Shown in pieces: positions 44,219 to 55,525 of a stretch of DNA of 64,000 nt. Location: the NCBI RefSeq assembly GCF_004358445.1, contig NZ_CP037951.1, positions 3,235,001 through 3,299,000 on the forward strand. The letters are read 5' to 3'. The translations under genes were made by a program, and so were the position numbers. The stretch's first letter is position 1; each line of letters opens with the position of its first letter. Source of the DNA: Parashewanella tropica. Lineage in GTDB: Bacteria; Pseudomonadota; Gammaproteobacteria; Enterobacterales; Shewanellaceae. Below the pieces are notes generated by a model, which did not search any database, was not told the origin of the DNA, and worked only from the letters and a program-made list of their open reading frames with translations.

Positions 44219-45421
44219 TTACCTTTTATCAATTAAACAAGACAATAGCTTCAAACAATCCTGCTCCGACATATATTTGGGGACGGGATATAAATTATGG
44301 GCCTCTTTAAGGGCAAGCTCGCATATTCTTTGTAGATCAGATTGTTTTAGTTCCTTTACGACAGTTGGGATGTTCAATGTGCTACTTAGATCTTTCACAG
44401 CGTGAATGAAAGCCTGAGCTAGCTCTTGCTGGTTATCTCCATCAATACCTATTGCAATCGCTAGCTTTGATAACCGCTCTTCACACGTATCAGCATAAAA
44501 TTCCAAAATATAAGGCAAAACTATAGCATTGGCTAAGCCATGAGGCACATGGTAGAGAGCCCCCAACTGATGTGCGATGGCATGTACATATCCAACTATG
44601 GCTTTATTAAAAGCTAACCCAGCGTAAGAACTCGCGTTAGCCATGGCTTGCCGTGCTTGAATTTCACTTCCGTTTTGATATGCGATGGGTAAATTTTTGA
44701 AAATCAACTTAATGGCAGTGATTGCGTAATCATCGGTTTCCTTGTCGGCATGAGTCGACAAATAAGCTTCAATGGCATGAGTTAACGCGTCCATTCCTGT
44801 AGCCGCAGTGATTGGCGAAGGGAGACCCAACATAAGATCTGCATCTAATGCCGCCGCCATAGGAACAAGCGCTGGTGAAACCGCAGGCTTTTTTAAACCG
44901 TTACTCATGGTGACCACTGAAGTCATGGTGACTTCAGAGCCTGTACCTGCGGTTGTTGGCACGACAAATAAAGGAAGGTTTCGCCGCCAAACCTTTAATA
45001 CACCTGTAATTTGGCTCACTCGCTTGATTGTTCCAGATAAAATAGCGACAATCTTTGCGGCATCAATCACAGAGCCACCACCTAATGCAAGAACCACTTC
45101 GGCTTTGGATTGGCTCGCCAAAATGACCATTTGATCGATTAAACGCTCAGACGGATCAGGCTCTACCTCATCATAAACAATGACATCACACCCTTGATTT
45201 AATAATTGCTCTTCAACAGATTTGACAATGCCAAGCTTTGATAAGGTTTTGTCAGATACCAAAAAGACTCTTCGCCCTTGAGAGTTTGCCACTAACTCAA
45301 GTAGCGTTGATGTAGAGCCTGCACCTGAAAGCAATAATGGTTTCGGTATAGGCAAAATGTTCATCAACACTTTTATGCCCAGCATTAGGCTTTGGTAATA
45401 GTTTTTCTGAATAACGTTCAT
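44219..45421 (-). CDS. Iron-containing alcohol dehydrogenase
   Basis: This 400-aa group III dehydrogenase oxidises alcohols or reduces aldehydes with NAD(P). Seen motifs: the nucleotide site ALGGGSVIDAAK, the GTGSEVT loop, and metal ligands in GMDALTHAIEAYLS and HAIAHQLGALYHVPHGLANAIVLP. ATG at 45421 has AGGAAGG 5 nt upstream; a longer frame to 45451 is not used. The physiological substrate cannot be read from the sequence. It follows the chemoreceptor gene by 37 bp and could share its transcript. Confidence 0.93.
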   Translation of the reverse strand: MNVIQKNYYQSLMLGIKVLMNILPIPKPLLLSGAGSTSTLLELVANSQGRRVFLVSDKTLSKLGIVKSVEEQLLNQGCDVIVYDEVEPDPSERLIDQMVILASQSKAEVVLALGGGSVIDAAKIVAILSGTIKRVSQITGVLKVWRRNLPLFVVPTTAGTGSEVTMTSVVTMSNGLKKPAVSPALVPMAAALDADLMLGLPSPITAATGMDALTHAIEAYLSTHADKETDDYAITAIKLIFKNLPIAYQNGSEIQARQAMANASSYAGLAFNKAIVGYVHAIAHQLGALYHVPHGLANAIVLPYILEFYADTCEERLSKLAIAIGIDGDNQQELAQAFIHAVKDLSSTLNIPTVVKELKQSDLQRICELALKEAHNLYPVPKYMSEQDCLKLLSCLIDKR

Positions 45422-45458
45422 CGTAGCCTTCCTTTGGCACTGATTTTTCAATTAAGCG

Positions 45459-47462
45459 TTAAATTTTAAACTGACCGATATTTTGATTCAGATCTTGAGT
45501 CGCTTCTTCAAATAGTTGAATCGTTTGGTTTAGTTGCTGATTAGACTTTAGTGATTCTTCCGATAATTCTCTTACTTGCTCAGCATTAACAGCAACATCT
45601 TCTGCTGTGACCGCCTGCTGACTAACAGCAACAGTAATGTCTGTGGTTTGCGCTTTAATGGCACTGACGGCTTCGGTTATTCCCGTTAACGTTTTCTCTA
45701 CTTGGGAAGTAAGATTTTCCCCCGTCTTAGCTTGATCAACGCATTCTTGCATCACGCTCTCAGCTTTATGGGCACTCTGTTGAAGTGTGGCAATAATGGT
45801 TTGAATATTCGCGGTTGAGTCTTGAGTTCGGGATGCCAATGTTCGCACTTCATCTGCAACAACTGCAAAACCTCGACCTTGCTCACCAGCACGAGCCGCC
45901 TCAATGGCAGCATTTAGAGCCAGTAAATTCGTTTGCTCAGCAATACCACGAATAACGCTAAGTACTTCACCAATTTGTTCAGAACTATCCCTTAACTCTC
46001 GTACCACATCCGATGCTTCAATGACTTGTTGCGACATATCATACAAGCCTTTCGCCGCTAAGCTTACAATTTCACCACCTTCTTCGGCTTGATGATGGGC
46101 GTTATCAGCAAATTCACTGCTGCGCTTGGCACTGTTCGCCATATCTTGGCTGGTGTGTGCCATCTCACTGGCTGCCGTTGCCACAGAATCAATTTGACGT
46201 TTCTGCTCTGTCACATTGTCTAACGCTTGCTCATATTCGGCTCGGATCTCTTCAACACCTTGATTCACTTTTTGGGTTTGTTCTAATGTGCCCTTAAGCA
46301 TGTTTTGCACTTTTTCAGCAAAGAGGTTGAAGGCACGACTTAATCGCCCAAGCTGATCTTGACGGTCTAGTTCTATTCGTCTGGATAAATCACCATCGCC
46401 TTGAGCAATGTCTTCCATAGATTGCACTAACTTATTCAATTGTTGACGAAACGGCTGCAACATTCCCCATACCATAAACCCCACTAAAGCGATGATGGCG
46501 AGTGAGATTAAGGTGGCATTCCACACCGCTTGACTCACCGGAGCCTCAATCACGGCTGTCGGTAACATAAAAGCAAGATGCCAATGCTGTTTGGGATAAT
46601 CACCTTTAACGCTCATAAAGGTGACTCTTTGTGGCACGCCTTTATAAGTGACTTCAGCAACACCCTGTGTGTTCGATAATATTTGCGATTGTAGTTTTGA
46701 GAAACCTTGAGTTTGCGAAAATGAGTTGTCTACTTTCGCCAGCATTGAACTTGGAGGAAGTGATGCATTAAAGTCTTTAAAAAATACCAGTTTTCCTTGA
46801 TCAGTAACTAAAAACGCCTGACCTTGATTTTGATATTTAATCGACGCTAATAGGTTTTTTCCTATGGTATCCACCAGAATATCCATTCCTCCAATACCAA
46901 TCAGATCACCTTGTTTGTTTTTAATTAAGGTTTTTACCGTAGAAGAAATTGAACCGTCATTCGCGTCTACAGCAGGCTCGCCAACAAACAGTCCACCTTT
47001 GTCTATAGCTTGCTGCCACCAAGGTCGTTTGTTGGTGTAATAATTAGGGTCGCCATCGTAACGACCGGAAGTGTCAAAGTATTCGAAGGTATGAGCTGAG
47101 CCAAAAAATACCGCTTTAATATCGACATCATGATCAGTCAGATAAGAAAAATATTGCACTGTTTTTTGATATTTAGCGTCTTGACTAATATCACTACCAC
47201 GATCTCGGTAATTATCTATCCATTCCACCAGCTCAGGCTGAGAGAAAAGCGTATGAATTATTTGGCCTTTGGCCACAAAGTAGTTACTGATCTCTGTCGA
47301 TTTTAGAGTAACTAACGCTTCAATATCATTATCGATGTTAGTTCGAGTGCGTTCGCTTTCATTATGAACAAGATAGCCCGCAACAAGGGTGAGAAGAAGA
47401 GCCAAAGGGCTAACGATCATGACGACCAGTTGTAAACTGAGAGAGCGCTTAATTGATTCCAT
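45459..47462 (-). CDS. Methyl-accepting chemotaxis protein
   Basis: This 667-aa receptor has a first transmembrane helix ([23 protein letters not shown]), a periplasmic dCache-like sensor of about 290 residues (with [25 protein letters not shown]), a second helix ([18 protein letters not shown]), a HAMP domain, and the cytoplasmic signalling hairpin tip [35 protein letters not shown]. It should signal to CheA. The dCache type suggests amino acids or small organic acids as ligands. I start at ATG 47462, directly before the first helix; a TTG at 47522 would extend it by 20 residues. Confidence 0.93.
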   Translation of the reverse strand: MESIKRSLSLQLVVMIVSPLALLLTLVAGYLVHNESERTRTNIDNDIEALVTLKSTEISNYFVAKGQIIHTLFSQPELVEWIDNYRDRGSDISQDAKYQKTVQYFSYLTDHDVDIKAVFFGSAHTFEYFDTSGRYDGDPNYYTNKRPWWQQAIDKGGLFVGEPAVDANDGSISSTVKTLIKNKQGDLIGIGGMDILVDTIGKNLLASIKYQNQGQAFLVTDQGKLVFFKDFNASLPPSSMLAKVDNSFSQTQGFSKLQSQILSNTQGVAEVTYKGVPQRVTFMSVKGDYPKQHWHLAFMLPTAVIEAPVSQAVWNATLISLAIIALVGFMVWGMLQPFRQQLNKLVQSMEDIAQGDGDLSRRIELDRQDQLGRLSRAFNLFAEKVQNMLKGTLEQTQKVNQGVEEIRAEYEQALDNVTEQKRQIDSVATAASEMAHTSQDMANSAKRSSEFADNAHHQAEEGGEIVSLAAKGLYDMSQQVIEASDVVRELRDSSEQIGEVLSVIRGIAEQTNLLALNAAIEAARAGEQGRGFAVVADEVRTLASRTQDSTANIQTIIATLQQSAHKAESVMQECVDQAKTGENLTSQVEKTLTGITEAVSAIKAQTTDITVAVSQQAVTAEDVAVNAEQVRELSEESLKSNQQLNQTIQLFEEATQDLNQNIGQFKI

Positions 47463-47646
47463 CGGAGACTTTGTTATTTTTTTGTAAAAATCAATTCTTA
47501 AAAAAACCGATTTAGAAATCAACCATCACCAAAGAAAACAACAGTATTCACTACAAAGAACTAAAAACACAATTCATTTAACTAAATCATTAAACATCAT
47601 CAACATTACTACGAATGTTAAATACACAAAAATCAACCAATTTCCT

Positions 47647-48726
47647 TTATAGCTCAAAAGGTAATTGCAATTGTTCATTACCACTTTCTATTATTTGTTT
47701 CGAGCGCAAACCAACAGAAACTCCAATTAAGCGAATACCTTTACCTTCGCCTCTTTCATAGGCTTGCTCTAATAATTGAAACAGGCCTTGTTCTTGAATT
47801 GATTCAGTTTGGTGCTCAACCGTTGTTTGTACAAAGTCTGAAAATTTTAGTTTTACCACTTGTTTATTGATTTCACGCTCGGCAGCATTCCGTTCAACTC
47901 GACGTCTTAACTCATCAATGAGCTTAACTAATACAGATTGGCATTGCTCTAATGTGTATATGTCTTGCAACAAAGTGGTTTCCACGCCTACTGATTTTCG
48001 TTCACGGTGAGAAACGATAGCCCTGTCGTCGCGTCCAAAGCTGCGGTTTATGATCACTTCTCCAAACTTTCCAAATCGTTTTAACAATGATTGACGATCG
48101 TATGCTTGAACATCTGCACAGGTTTTAAGCCCCATCCCTAATAACTTTTCTTCTGTGACTTTGCCGACACCAGGGATTTTTCTCAGTGGTAATGTTTTTA
48201 AAAAATCATCGACTTGATCAGGAGAAATCACACATTGACCATTGGGCTTATTGATATCTGAAGCGACTTTGGCTAAAAACTTAATCGGAGCAACGCCCGC
48301 AGACGCTGTCAGTTGAGTCACTCTAAATATTTCTTCTCGGATCGCTTCGGAAATCAAGGTCGCAGAGCCTTGATGTTGTTTACAATCGGTGACATCTAGA
48401 TAGGCTTCATCCAAAGAAAGTGGCTCAATAATGTCAGTATACTTTTGGAAAATAGCTCGAATTTGCTTGGATATGTCTTTGTAAACCTGCATCCGTCCCG
48501 CAACTAAAATCAAATGAGGACATAGTTTAAGAGCTTGCTGGGTGGGCATTGCTGATCGTACACCGTATTTTCTGGCTTCATAATTACTGGTACTGATCAC
48601 ACCACGAGTTTGACGGCTTCCGCCTACAGCTAAAGGCTTGCCGCGATATTCAGGAAAGTCCCTCATCTCCACAGCGGCATAAAAGCAATCCATATCAACA
48701 TGAATGATTTTTCTGCACTTAGTCAT
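47647..48726 (-). CDS. dinB: DNA polymerase IV
   Basis: This 359-aa Y-family translesion polymerase has the catalytic motifs [12 protein letters not shown] and [12 protein letters not shown], the helix-hairpin-helix [17 protein letters not shown] and the C-terminal little-finger region. It ends QLQLPFEL, where QLPF resembles the beta-clamp binding motif. ATG at 48726 is preferred, with GGGGGTGG just upstream; an ATG four codons earlier lies 4 bp from the LexA box. SOS control is expected. Confidence 0.97.
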   Translation of the reverse strand: MTKCRKIIHVDMDCFYAAVEMRDFPEYRGKPLAVGGSRQTRGVISTSNYEARKYGVRSAMPTQQALKLCPHLILVAGRMQVYKDISKQIRAIFQKYTDIIEPLSLDEAYLDVTDCKQHQGSATLISEAIREEIFRVTQLTASAGVAPIKFLAKVASDINKPNGQCVISPDQVDDFLKTLPLRKIPGVGKVTEEKLLGMGLKTCADVQAYDRQSLLKRFGKFGEVIINRSFGRDDRAIVSHRERKSVGVETTLLQDIYTLEQCQSVLVKLIDELRRRVERNAAEREINKQVVKLKFSDFVQTTVEHQTESIQEQGLFQLLEQAYERGEGKGIRLIGVSVGLRSKQIIESGNEQLQLPFEL

Positions 48727-48741
48727 CGCCACCCCCATACA

Positions 48742-48757
48742 CTGTATATAACAACAG
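48742..48757. promoter_or_regulatory. LexA operator of dinB
   Basis: CTGT-ATATAACA-ACAG matches the SOS-box core CTGT-N8-ACAG exactly, with A/T-rich flanks, 16 bp before the dinB start codon. Confidence 0.92.
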
Positions 48758-48784
48758 TATATGGGTAATTATGGTTAAAATAAA

Positions 48785-50494
48785 CTATTGAAAGCCAATC
48801 TGGCTACTGGGTGTGTAATGATATGTTTTCATCACACTTGGCTTAGGACAAGTTGAGAGCCTTTGCTTATCAGAAAGTAAATACCATTGACGTCGATGGG
48901 CTTCACCTAAATGAATCGCTCCTTTCAGGGTATAACAACTTAAGCTAGCTTCAGATGAGGTCAAAATATAGCGGTTTTCCTGCTGAGCTTGCCATTGCCA
49001 CGCTCGCTCAAACTGCACTTTATCAGGAGCAAGGTAGCTAAACTGAGTGACAGGTCTGTCGACAAACATGAGTAGCTGCTCTTTGAACTTCACTAACCCC
49101 AGCTCAGAATCTTGAGGTAAGGTTTGAGCGACTTTTTTCATTATTTTTTCAGGCGTTCGATAAGGATCTATCGCAGGCCAAATCAATAATGCCGTGACTA
49201 ACCAAGCCCCAATAGTTAACGTTGAAAGTTGTATAAAAATATCTTTTTTACGCTGCCAAATACAAAAGCCAACACCTACGATTGATGCAATCACCACAGG
49301 CCAATACGCTTGTTCAAATAAAGGCTTATACACGAGATTTTTCTGTGGAATATCCAGCAAGCCAAAATAAAATGCTGACAGTAATATGATTGCAATAACC
49401 ATAAGCAATACATATATCGTCCATAACGCTTGGCTTATCCACCGTCCCAATTCCATTTTCGTTAAACGCAGCCAACATACCGCCCCAACAATTGATAGCA
49501 TGGGAAGCGCTGGCAGAATATAGACGGCACGTTTACCCGCCGAAATAGAGAAGAACACGACGACTAATATCGCCCATACAAATAGTGTTTTAACGACCTT
49601 ATCTTGTTTTATAACGTCCAGTGTAGTGCGTCCACCAGCCAGTAGCATGATAAATAATGGCAGCCATAAAAATGGCATGACCTGTGAGATATAGTAATAC
49701 CACGGCTTAATGTGATGCCAAGCGTTAGCGTAGCGCTCTGCCGTTTGTTTGAAGAGAATATTGTTTTTGTATGACACTAAATCAGCAGAGCCACTGTTAT
49801 CAACAATATGAAGCATTGGAAGCAGCCATAAAGCGACTACAGCTAGCATAATCACCGGTGTCAACCAGACTAACGCATTCCAAGGCCTGTGTGGGGTTTG
49901 ATAATTTCGAAACCATACCAGTAAGGGAATAAACATTAGCAGAGGTAAAAAACCAACACCTTTAGTGATTATCCCTAACCCCATCGCGCTGGCGCCAAGA
50001 TAGAGCCAGCGTAGCCCATTACCTAAAATAAAATAACGTACCATCCCATAACAACCTACAGTGGTAAAAAAACACAGGGTCATATCGATTTGTGCCGTCT
50101 TCGCTTGAATAAGAAATTGGGGAGTTGCGATAAGAATTAATAAAGCTGTGAAAGCAACTTTGTGGTCATAGAGTCGCTTACTAAGATCGTAGACCATATA
50201 AGCTGTTAAGAACCCAGCAAAAGCACTTGGCAATAAAAAAGCGACTTTTAAATTGCCCGTTAGTTGATAAAAAACAGCAATCAACCACATAAAAACAGGC
50301 GGCTTGTCAGGGTAATACTCCCCTGCTCGGCTCGGAAATAGCCACTGACCAGATTGCAACATTTCTCTTGCGACTTGAGCAAATCTTGGTTCATCAGCAG
50401 GCCAAGGAAAGCGCAGCCCTAACCCAGCCACGAGTACAACAGCTAAAGCGACAAATACGATAAACAGCCATTTTTGCTCTGCTTTGATTTGCAT
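48785..50494 (-). CDS. Glycosyltransferase family 39 (ArnT/PMT-like) membrane protein
   Basis: This 569-aa protein has about ten to twelve membrane helices and a first periplasmic loop with WPADEPRFAQVAREML (D34-E35), the acidic catalytic pair of GT-C enzymes, then PSRAGEYYPDKPPVFMW. It would transfer a sugar from a polyprenyl-phosphate donor to lipid A or another envelope acceptor on the periplasmic side. The GT2 two genes upstream could make the donor. It is the last gene of the three-gene operon; the VTT gene lies 47 bp upstream. Confidence 0.88.
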   Translation of the reverse strand: MQIKAEQKWLFIVFVALAVVLVAGLGLRFPWPADEPRFAQVAREMLQSGQWLFPSRAGEYYPDKPPVFMWLIAVFYQLTGNLKVAFLLPSAFAGFLTAYMVYDLSKRLYDHKVAFTALLILIATPQFLIQAKTAQIDMTLCFFTTVGCYGMVRYFILGNGLRWLYLGASAMGLGIITKGVGFLPLLMFIPLLVWFRNYQTPHRPWNALVWLTPVIMLAVVALWLLPMLHIVDNSGSADLVSYKNNILFKQTAERYANAWHHIKPWYYYISQVMPFLWLPLFIMLLAGGRTTLDVIKQDKVVKTLFVWAILVVVFFSISAGKRAVYILPALPMLSIVGAVCWLRLTKMELGRWISQALWTIYVLLMVIAIILLSAFYFGLLDIPQKNLVYKPLFEQAYWPVVIASIVGVGFCIWQRKKDIFIQLSTLTIGAWLVTALLIWPAIDPYRTPEKIMKKVAQTLPQDSELGLVKFKEQLLMFVDRPVTQFSYLAPDKVQFERAWQWQAQQENRYILTSSEASLSCYTLKGAIHLGEAHRRQWYLLSDKQRLSTCPKPSVMKTYHYTPSSQIGFQ

Positions 50495-50541
50495 GGTTAA
50501 TCCCTTTTCTACTCAGAGCTAGAAAGTGCCTATGATAAAAC

Positions 50542-51264
50542 TCAAGAGTAGGTATCAATATCCTTGCTGTGATTAACATCATCTGACTGCTGATGGGTTT
50601 GATTCGACTGAAGATCTTGGTTTATTTTCAACTGAGGCATAACCACAGTTTTATATAGGTAACTACCAATTAAAGTAGAAATTACCAACAAAGCAAGACT
50701 TAGCCATAATTGAATGCTATCCGTTTGTGCAATGCCCGCCCCCACAAAACTAAACAACATCATTTGTGGGAGATAACCAATAAAGCTACCGAAGAGAATG
50801 CCACCAAGAGGTAATTGACTTAAAGCCGCAGCAATATTGGTAAGCAAGTTACTGCCAATGGGCATTAAACGAATTGCGCATATCCATAACCAAGTGCGTT
50901 TTTGCATGAGTGATGTCACTAACTCCAGCTTAGATTGATATCGCTTTTTAAACCACCGACCACCGAATTGCCTAATGTAAAAGATGGTTAGTAATGACCC
51001 CAGTAATGTCAGAAGTGTAGAAAGTAAGCTCCCCCAAACACCACCTAGTACCGCACCACAAGCCAATGCAATCATTTGCCTTGCGCCACCAATGGCAGTA
51101 AACAAAATACTCACGACAATAAAGAGTCCCCACCCCGACCATCCAGCATGAGAAAATATTGATACCAACTTTAAATGAACATCCGTATTACCAAACACGC
51201 CAAATTGAAGGGCAGCAATCAAAACCAACATCAATGCACTGAGAAGTAACACGCTGCGGCTCAT
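50542..51264 (-). CDS. TVP38/TMEM64 (VTT/DedA-like) membrane protein
   Basis: This 240-aa inner-membrane protein has the VTT-domain signature: GGARQMIALACGAVLGGVWGSLLS, the RRxxK-rich loop FGGRWFKKRYQSKLE, and LWICAIRLMPIGSNLLTNIAAALSQLPLGGILFGSFIGYLPQ. Members of this superfamily are linked to lipid scrambling or undecaprenyl-phosphate recycling. Its ATG overlaps the GT2 stop by 4 bp, so it probably serves the same polyprenyl-sugar pathway; this is inference. Confidence 0.88.
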   Translation of the reverse strand: MSRSVLLLSALMLVLIAALQFGVFGNTDVHLKLVSIFSHAGWSGWGLFIVVSILFTAIGGARQMIALACGAVLGGVWGSLLSTLLTLLGSLLTIFYIRQFGGRWFKKRYQSKLELVTSLMQKRTWLWICAIRLMPIGSNLLTNIAAALSQLPLGGILFGSFIGYLPQMMLFSFVGAGIAQTDSIQLWLSLALLVISTLIGSYLYKTVVMPQLKINQDLQSNQTHQQSDDVNHSKDIDTYS

Positions 51265-52034
51265 CTGTATTCCGTTTTACTTAAAATGGTGTGTGATTGC
51301 ACTACGGGGCAACGACTACGCTTCACTAACCAGCGAACCCCAAACAAATCAACAATACCAACCCAAACTCGATTCCACGCTGTATATTTTGAAACTCCGA
51401 AAGCCCGATCCCGATGAGAAACAGGCACAACTTTTATCTGTCCTCCCATTCGCTTTATAAGGGCAGGTAAATAACGATGCATATGATCAAAGTAAGGCAG
51501 TTTTTGCCAAGTCATCTTGGGAATTAGCTTTAAGCCACAACCAGTGTCTGGGACATCGTCATGTAAGATGGCATTACGAATAAAATTAGCAATCTTAGAT
51601 TGAAGTCGTTTCCATGAGGTGTCCTTGCGTTGGTGTCGAAAACCAGTAATGCAATAGTCTTTATCTTCTGGTAGTTTTTGGGCTTGTTCCATAAGTAATG
51701 GAATGTCAGCTGGATTGTTTTGACCGTCACCATCTATGGTGACTAACCATTTTCCACGAGCTTTTTGGGCGGCTTGATAAAGCGCGGTAGACTGTCCAAC
51801 ACTCGCTTGATTTTCGACAAGCTGAGCTTCAATTTGTAACAGCTCACAGTGGGTAATAAACAAGTCACCAGTGGCATCTATGCAGCCATCACTGACCAGC
51901 ACGACTTCAAATGGACATATTTCAGAAAGAGCCACATGAACTTCTTTGATCAAATTGGGAATATTTTCCGCTTCATCTTTCGCGGGGATCAACACTGAAA
52001 CTAAAAAGGGCTCATTTATTTCCCAAGCTTTCAT
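51261..52034 (-). CDS. Glycosyltransferase family 2, polyprenyl-phosphate sugar transferase-like
   Basis: This 257-aa GT-A enzyme has SVLIPAKDEAENIPNLI, the nucleotide-sugar site VVLVSDGCIDATG, the DxD-type TIDGDGQNNPADIP and a GCGLKLIPK segment, as in dolichol/undecaprenyl-phosphate mannose or glucose synthases. It lacks the C-terminal membrane helices of ArnC/GtrB types. It likely makes a lipid-linked sugar used by the GT39 enzyme encoded two genes downstream. Confidence 0.88.
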   Translation of the reverse strand: MKAWEINEPFLVSVLIPAKDEAENIPNLIKEVHVALSEICPFEVVLVSDGCIDATGDLFITHCELLQIEAQLVENQASVGQSTALYQAAQKARGKWLVTIDGDGQNNPADIPLLMEQAQKLPEDKDYCITGFRHQRKDTSWKRLQSKIANFIRNAILHDDVPDTGCGLKLIPKMTWQKLPYFDHMHRYLPALIKRMGGQIKVVPVSHRDRAFGVSKYTAWNRVWVGIVDLFGVRWLVKRSRCPVVQSHTILSKTEYR

Positions 52035-52197
52035 TTATGCTCCCACAAACCCAAATAAATTGAGTATGGCACAAGCTTAGAAAGCTGCCGTTGAAATCAG
52101 AAAGTCGTGGCTCAAAGTATATGGATAACCTAAGGTTTGTATCGTAAATCATAATGTTACTGATTTCGTTATACAGAGCTGAGGTTATGGATAGCAA

Positions 52198-52219
52198 AAA
52201 GGCTCCGAATGGAGCCTTT
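52198..52219 (-). terminator. Terminator of the nqr operon
   Basis: On the minus strand AAAGGCTCC pairs with GGAGCCTTT around ATTC, followed by TTGC; it lies 8 bp after the nqrM stop. Confidence 0.85.
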
Positions 52220-52226
52220 CTAATAA

Positions 52227-52451
52227 CTAGATAATTCGGTTTTTCTCGAGCATTTCTTTCCGAGCTTGCTCTTTTTCCATACGACGCTTACGACGGTCGC
52301 AGGGATCATCACAATCGCATGCTTTCTCAATACCAATAGCGCCTAAACCACCGCAACTACCTTCAACGGCTTTACGCTTTACAAGGTAGCCAATAGACAT
52401 CAATAAAAAAAATACTAGCAATACTACAAAGGCGGCGATAAAGGTGCTCAT
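52227..52451 (-). CDS. nqrM: Na+-NQR maturation protein NqrM (DUF539)
   Basis: This 74-aa protein has one N-terminal membrane helix (FIAAFVVLLVFFLLMSIGYLV) and a cysteine cluster GSCGGLG...KACDCDDPCDRR, as in NqrM. NqrM is needed in Vibrio to insert the iron centre between NqrD and NqrE. It follows apbE by 21 bp at the end of the nqr cluster, the usual place. Confidence 0.95.
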   Translation of the reverse strand: MSTFIAAFVVLLVFFLLMSIGYLVKRKAVEGSCGGLGAIGIEKACDCDDPCDRRKRRMEKEQARKEMLEKNRII

Positions 52452-52472
52452 ACTTGCTCCGAATAATTCTAA

Positions 52473-53507
52473 CTATTTCGAACTTGGTACATACGGTTTA
52501 AAAGCATCACTATAGATAACCTTGAAACCATCTTTATGTTTTTCGATGAGCATTATCGCTAAGTTCTCTTTTTTAGCAAGCTCTAATGCACGCTTTGTCC
52601 CCAATACCATCATGGATGTAGAGTAACCATCTGCCATCATACACGATGGATGTAATACGGTCGCAGATACCAGCTTATGCTGAACTGGGTAGCCAGTATT
52701 AGGATCAATAATGTGAGTATAGCGTTTTCCGTTCTCTTCAAAGTAGTTTCTGTAATCTCCAGATGTCGCCATTGCCATGTTACCCGGCTGAATAACCTCT
52801 TGAACGGCACGTTCATTCGACACTGGTTTTTCTACCGCAATACGCCAAGCACTACCGTCCGTTTTCGTGCCTTTTACTTTTAACTCTCCACCAATTTCAA
52901 CCAAATAACCACTGATGTGGTATTTGTCCATTATGCTCGATACTTTATCTACGCCGAAGCCTTTGGCAATGGTTGATAAGTCAACGTATAAATCTTTACT
53001 GCCTTTAGTCAAAGTTAAACCATTAATCTCGATCGCATGAATGTTAATTTTGGCTTTAGCGGCATCGATTTGAGCTTGTGGTGGTGGCTCTACTTTCGGT
53101 TTATCTGGACCAAAACCCCAAAGGTTAACTAATGGACCAACAGTAATATCTAAAGTCCCATGAGACTGTTTTTGTAACAGCTTTGATGCTTTCAGTACCT
53201 TAACTAAATCAGCAGAGACAGTAATACTCTGACCTTGTTTTAACTTGTTAAAACGAGATAACTCTGAATTTGGGCGGTAAGTAGACATCTGGTCATTGAC
53301 CAGCTCTAACGCAGTATCAATTTCCGCTTGTAATGCTTTGGGATCTGGTACGTTGTCATTAGGGACAAATTTAATGTGGTAAGTCGTCCCCATGGTATTA
53401 CCCGCCAATGCAACATCATTCGCAGGCTTGCTACATCCTGTTACTACACTTAAAGTAAATAACGATACTAATAATAACCAATATTTTTGTTTTACCAGCC
53501 AATTCAT
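52473..53507 (-). CDS. apbE: FAD:protein FMN transferase ApbE
   Basis: This 344-aa lipoprotein (signal with lipobox VTGC) attaches FMN to threonines of NqrB and NqrC from FAD on the periplasmic side. Seen features are GTTYHIKF near the start, DLSTIAKGFGVDKV, GEL and the HIIDPNTGYPV segment with a metal-binding region, then MMADGYSTSMMVLG. It lies downstream of nqrF after a terminator, so it may have partial independent expression. Confidence 0.96.
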   Translation of the reverse strand: MNWLVKQKYWLLLVSLFTLSVVTGCSKPANDVALAGNTMGTTYHIKFVPNDNVPDPKALQAEIDTALELVNDQMSTYRPNSELSRFNKLKQGQSITVSADLVKVLKASKLLQKQSHGTLDITVGPLVNLWGFGPDKPKVEPPPQAQIDAAKAKINIHAIEINGLTLTKGSKDLYVDLSTIAKGFGVDKVSSIMDKYHISGYLVEIGGELKVKGTKTDGSAWRIAVEKPVSNERAVQEVIQPGNMAMATSGDYRNYFEENGKRYTHIIDPNTGYPVQHKLVSATVLHPSCMMADGYSTSMMVLGTKRALELAKKENLAIMLIEKHKDGFKVIYSDAFKPYVPSSK

Positions 53508-53598
53508 TACTAAAGTCCTTAGAACTGAAAAATTAGAAGCAGAGTTAACTTTTTAAGGCCAATTAAGACCAATAAATACCATGCAATAATACCAATAA

Positions 53599-53631
53599 AA
53601 AAGCCGTAAGACTTTATATCTTACGGCTTTT
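53599..53631 (-). terminator. Terminator between nqrF and apbE
   Basis: AAAAGCCGTAAGA and TCTTACGGCTTTT form a perfect 13-bp stem with a 7-nt loop, followed by TTATTGG on the minus strand. It should reduce apbE-nqrM read-through. Confidence 0.88.
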
Positions 53632-53650
53632 AGGTAGAAATTCAGGCTAA

Positions 53651-54877
53651 TTAGCCACCGAAATCATCAAGTAGGATGTTTTCGTCTTCTACACCAAGAT
53701 CTTTTAGCATGCCAATAACAGCAGCGTTCATCATTGGAGGACCACACATGTAGAACTCACAATCTTCTGGTGCTTCATGGTCACGCAGGTAGTTTTCATA
53801 CAATACGTTGTGGATGAAGCCAGTGTATCCGTCCCAGTTATCTTCTGGTTGTGGATCAGAAAGGGCTACGTGCCAGTCGAAGTTATCGTTCTCTGCCGCT
53901 AGACCATCGAAGTCTTCAACATAGAACATCTCACGCTTAGAACGAGCACCATACCAGAAGCTCATCTTACGCTTAGACTGAAGACGTTTAAGCTGATCGA
54001 AGATGTGAGAACGCATTGGCGCCATACCAGCACCACCACCAACGAATACCATTTCAGCGTCAGTTTCTTTCGCGAAGAACTCACCGAATGGACCAGAGAT
54101 GGTTACCTTGTCACCCGCTTTTAGGCTCCAGATGTACGATGACATCTTACCGCAAGGTAGGCTTAAATCACGTGGCGGTGGCGTAGCAATACGCACGTTC
54201 AACATGATGATGCCTTCTTCTTCTGGGTAGTTCGCCATTGAGTAAGCACGAATGGTTTCTTCGTCAACTTTAGACTCTAGCTTGAAGAAGCCAAAGTGCT
54301 CCCAGTCACCACGATACTCTTCAGGAACATCGAAGTCTGCATATTTAACATGGTGAGCTGGTGCTTCAATCTGAATGTAACCACCTGCACGGAAAGGTAC
54401 AGATTCACCATCAGGGATACCAAGCTTAAGTTCTTTAATGAAGGTCGCTTTGTTATCGTTAGAGATAACTTCACATTCCCACTTCTTGATACCGAAGATT
54501 TCTTCGTCTAATTCGATTTCCATGTCGGTTTTCACGTTAACCTGACATGATAGACGACAACCGTTACGCGCTTCACCTTTAGTGATGTGGTCAAGTTCGG
54601 TTGGAAGAATATCACCACCACCAGACTTAACATTTACACGACACTGACCACATGAGCCACCGCCACCACAAGCACTAGAAACGAAAATACCGCTTTCAGC
54701 TAATGCGCCTAATAACTTACCGCCCGCTGCGGTTTTAATGGCTTTGTCAGCATCGCCGTTGATGCCAATGGTAATATCGCCTGATGCAACCAGTTTTGAC
54801 TTAGCGAATAGAATCACTAATACCAAAGCTAGGACGATCAAGGTGAACATACCTACACCTAAAATTACAATATCCAT
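53651..54877 (-). CDS. nqrF: Na+-translocating NADH:quinone reductase subunit F
   Basis: This 408-aa subunit takes electrons from NADH. One N-terminal membrane helix is followed by a 2Fe-2S ferredoxin domain ([15 protein letters not shown]...CRLSCQ), an FAD domain with [11 protein letters not shown], and the NADH domain with [12 protein letters not shown] and [13 protein letters not shown]. It ends in LLDDFGG, the usual C-terminus. Last nqr structural gene. Confidence 0.98.
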   Translation of the reverse strand: MDIVILGVGMFTLIVLALVLVILFAKSKLVASGDITIGINGDADKAIKTAAGGKLLGALAESGIFVSSACGGGGSCGQCRVNVKSGGGDILPTELDHITKGEARNGCRLSCQVNVKTDMEIELDEEIFGIKKWECEVISNDNKATFIKELKLGIPDGESVPFRAGGYIQIEAPAHHVKYADFDVPEEYRGDWEHFGFFKLESKVDEETIRAYSMANYPEEEGIIMLNVRIATPPPRDLSLPCGKMSSYIWSLKAGDKVTISGPFGEFFAKETDAEMVFVGGGAGMAPMRSHIFDQLKRLQSKRKMSFWYGARSKREMFYVEDFDGLAAENDNFDWHVALSDPQPEDNWDGYTGFIHNVLYENYLRDHEAPEDCEFYMCGPPMMNAAVIGMLKDLGVEDENILLDDFGG

Positions 54878-54911
54878 TAACTTATCCTTTAAAGGTCTGG
54901 CCTAAGGCGTC

Positions 54912-55520
54912 TTATAAAGAGACGCCAGAGAAAGACATGAAACCTAAGGCCATTAGACCCGCTGTGATAAAGGTAATACCTAGACCACGAAGACCATCAG
55001 GTACGTCTGCGTACTTCATTTTCTCACGGATACCCGCAAGTAAAACGATAGCCAGAGCCCAACCTACACCAGAACCAATACCGAACACTACGCTTTCAGT
55101 TAGGTTGTAATCACGCTCAACCATGAATGAAACTGCACCGAAGATTGCACAGTTTACGGTGATTAGCGGTAGGAAAATACCTAGTGCGTTGTACAAAGGT
55201 GGGAAGTACTTATCTAAAGTCATTTCCAAAATTTGTACTAGAGCCGCAATTACACCGATAAAGGTGATGAACTTAAGGAAGCTCAAATCAGCATCTGGGA
55301 AACCTGCCCACTTAAGTGCGCCTGGAGCCAACAATGCTTGGTAGATGATTTGGTTTACTGGTACAGAAATCGCCAATACTACGATTACCGCAACACCCAA
55401 GCCCATAGAAGTCGTTACTTTCTTAGATACGGCCAAGAAAGTACACATACCTAGGAAGAATGACAGTGCCATGTTTTCAATGAAAACAGAGCGAATGAAT
55501 AAACTAATATAATGTTCCAT
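54912..55520 (-). CDS. nqrE: Na+-translocating NADH:quinone reductase subunit E
   Basis: This 202-aa integral membrane protein has six helices and starts [35 protein letters not shown], where the Cys supports the intramembrane iron site shared with NqrD. It is homologous to RnfA. It lies 5 bp after nqrD. Confidence 0.98.
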   Translation of the reverse strand: MEHYISLFIRSVFIENMALSFFLGMCTFLAVSKKVTTSMGLGVAVIVVLAISVPVNQIIYQALLAPGALKWAGFPDADLSFLKFITFIGVIAALVQILEMTLDKYFPPLYNALGIFLPLITVNCAIFGAVSFMVERDYNLTESVVFGIGSGVGWALAIVLLAGIREKMKYADVPDGLRGLGITFITAGLMALGFMSFSGVSL

Positions 55521-55525
55521 CGTTC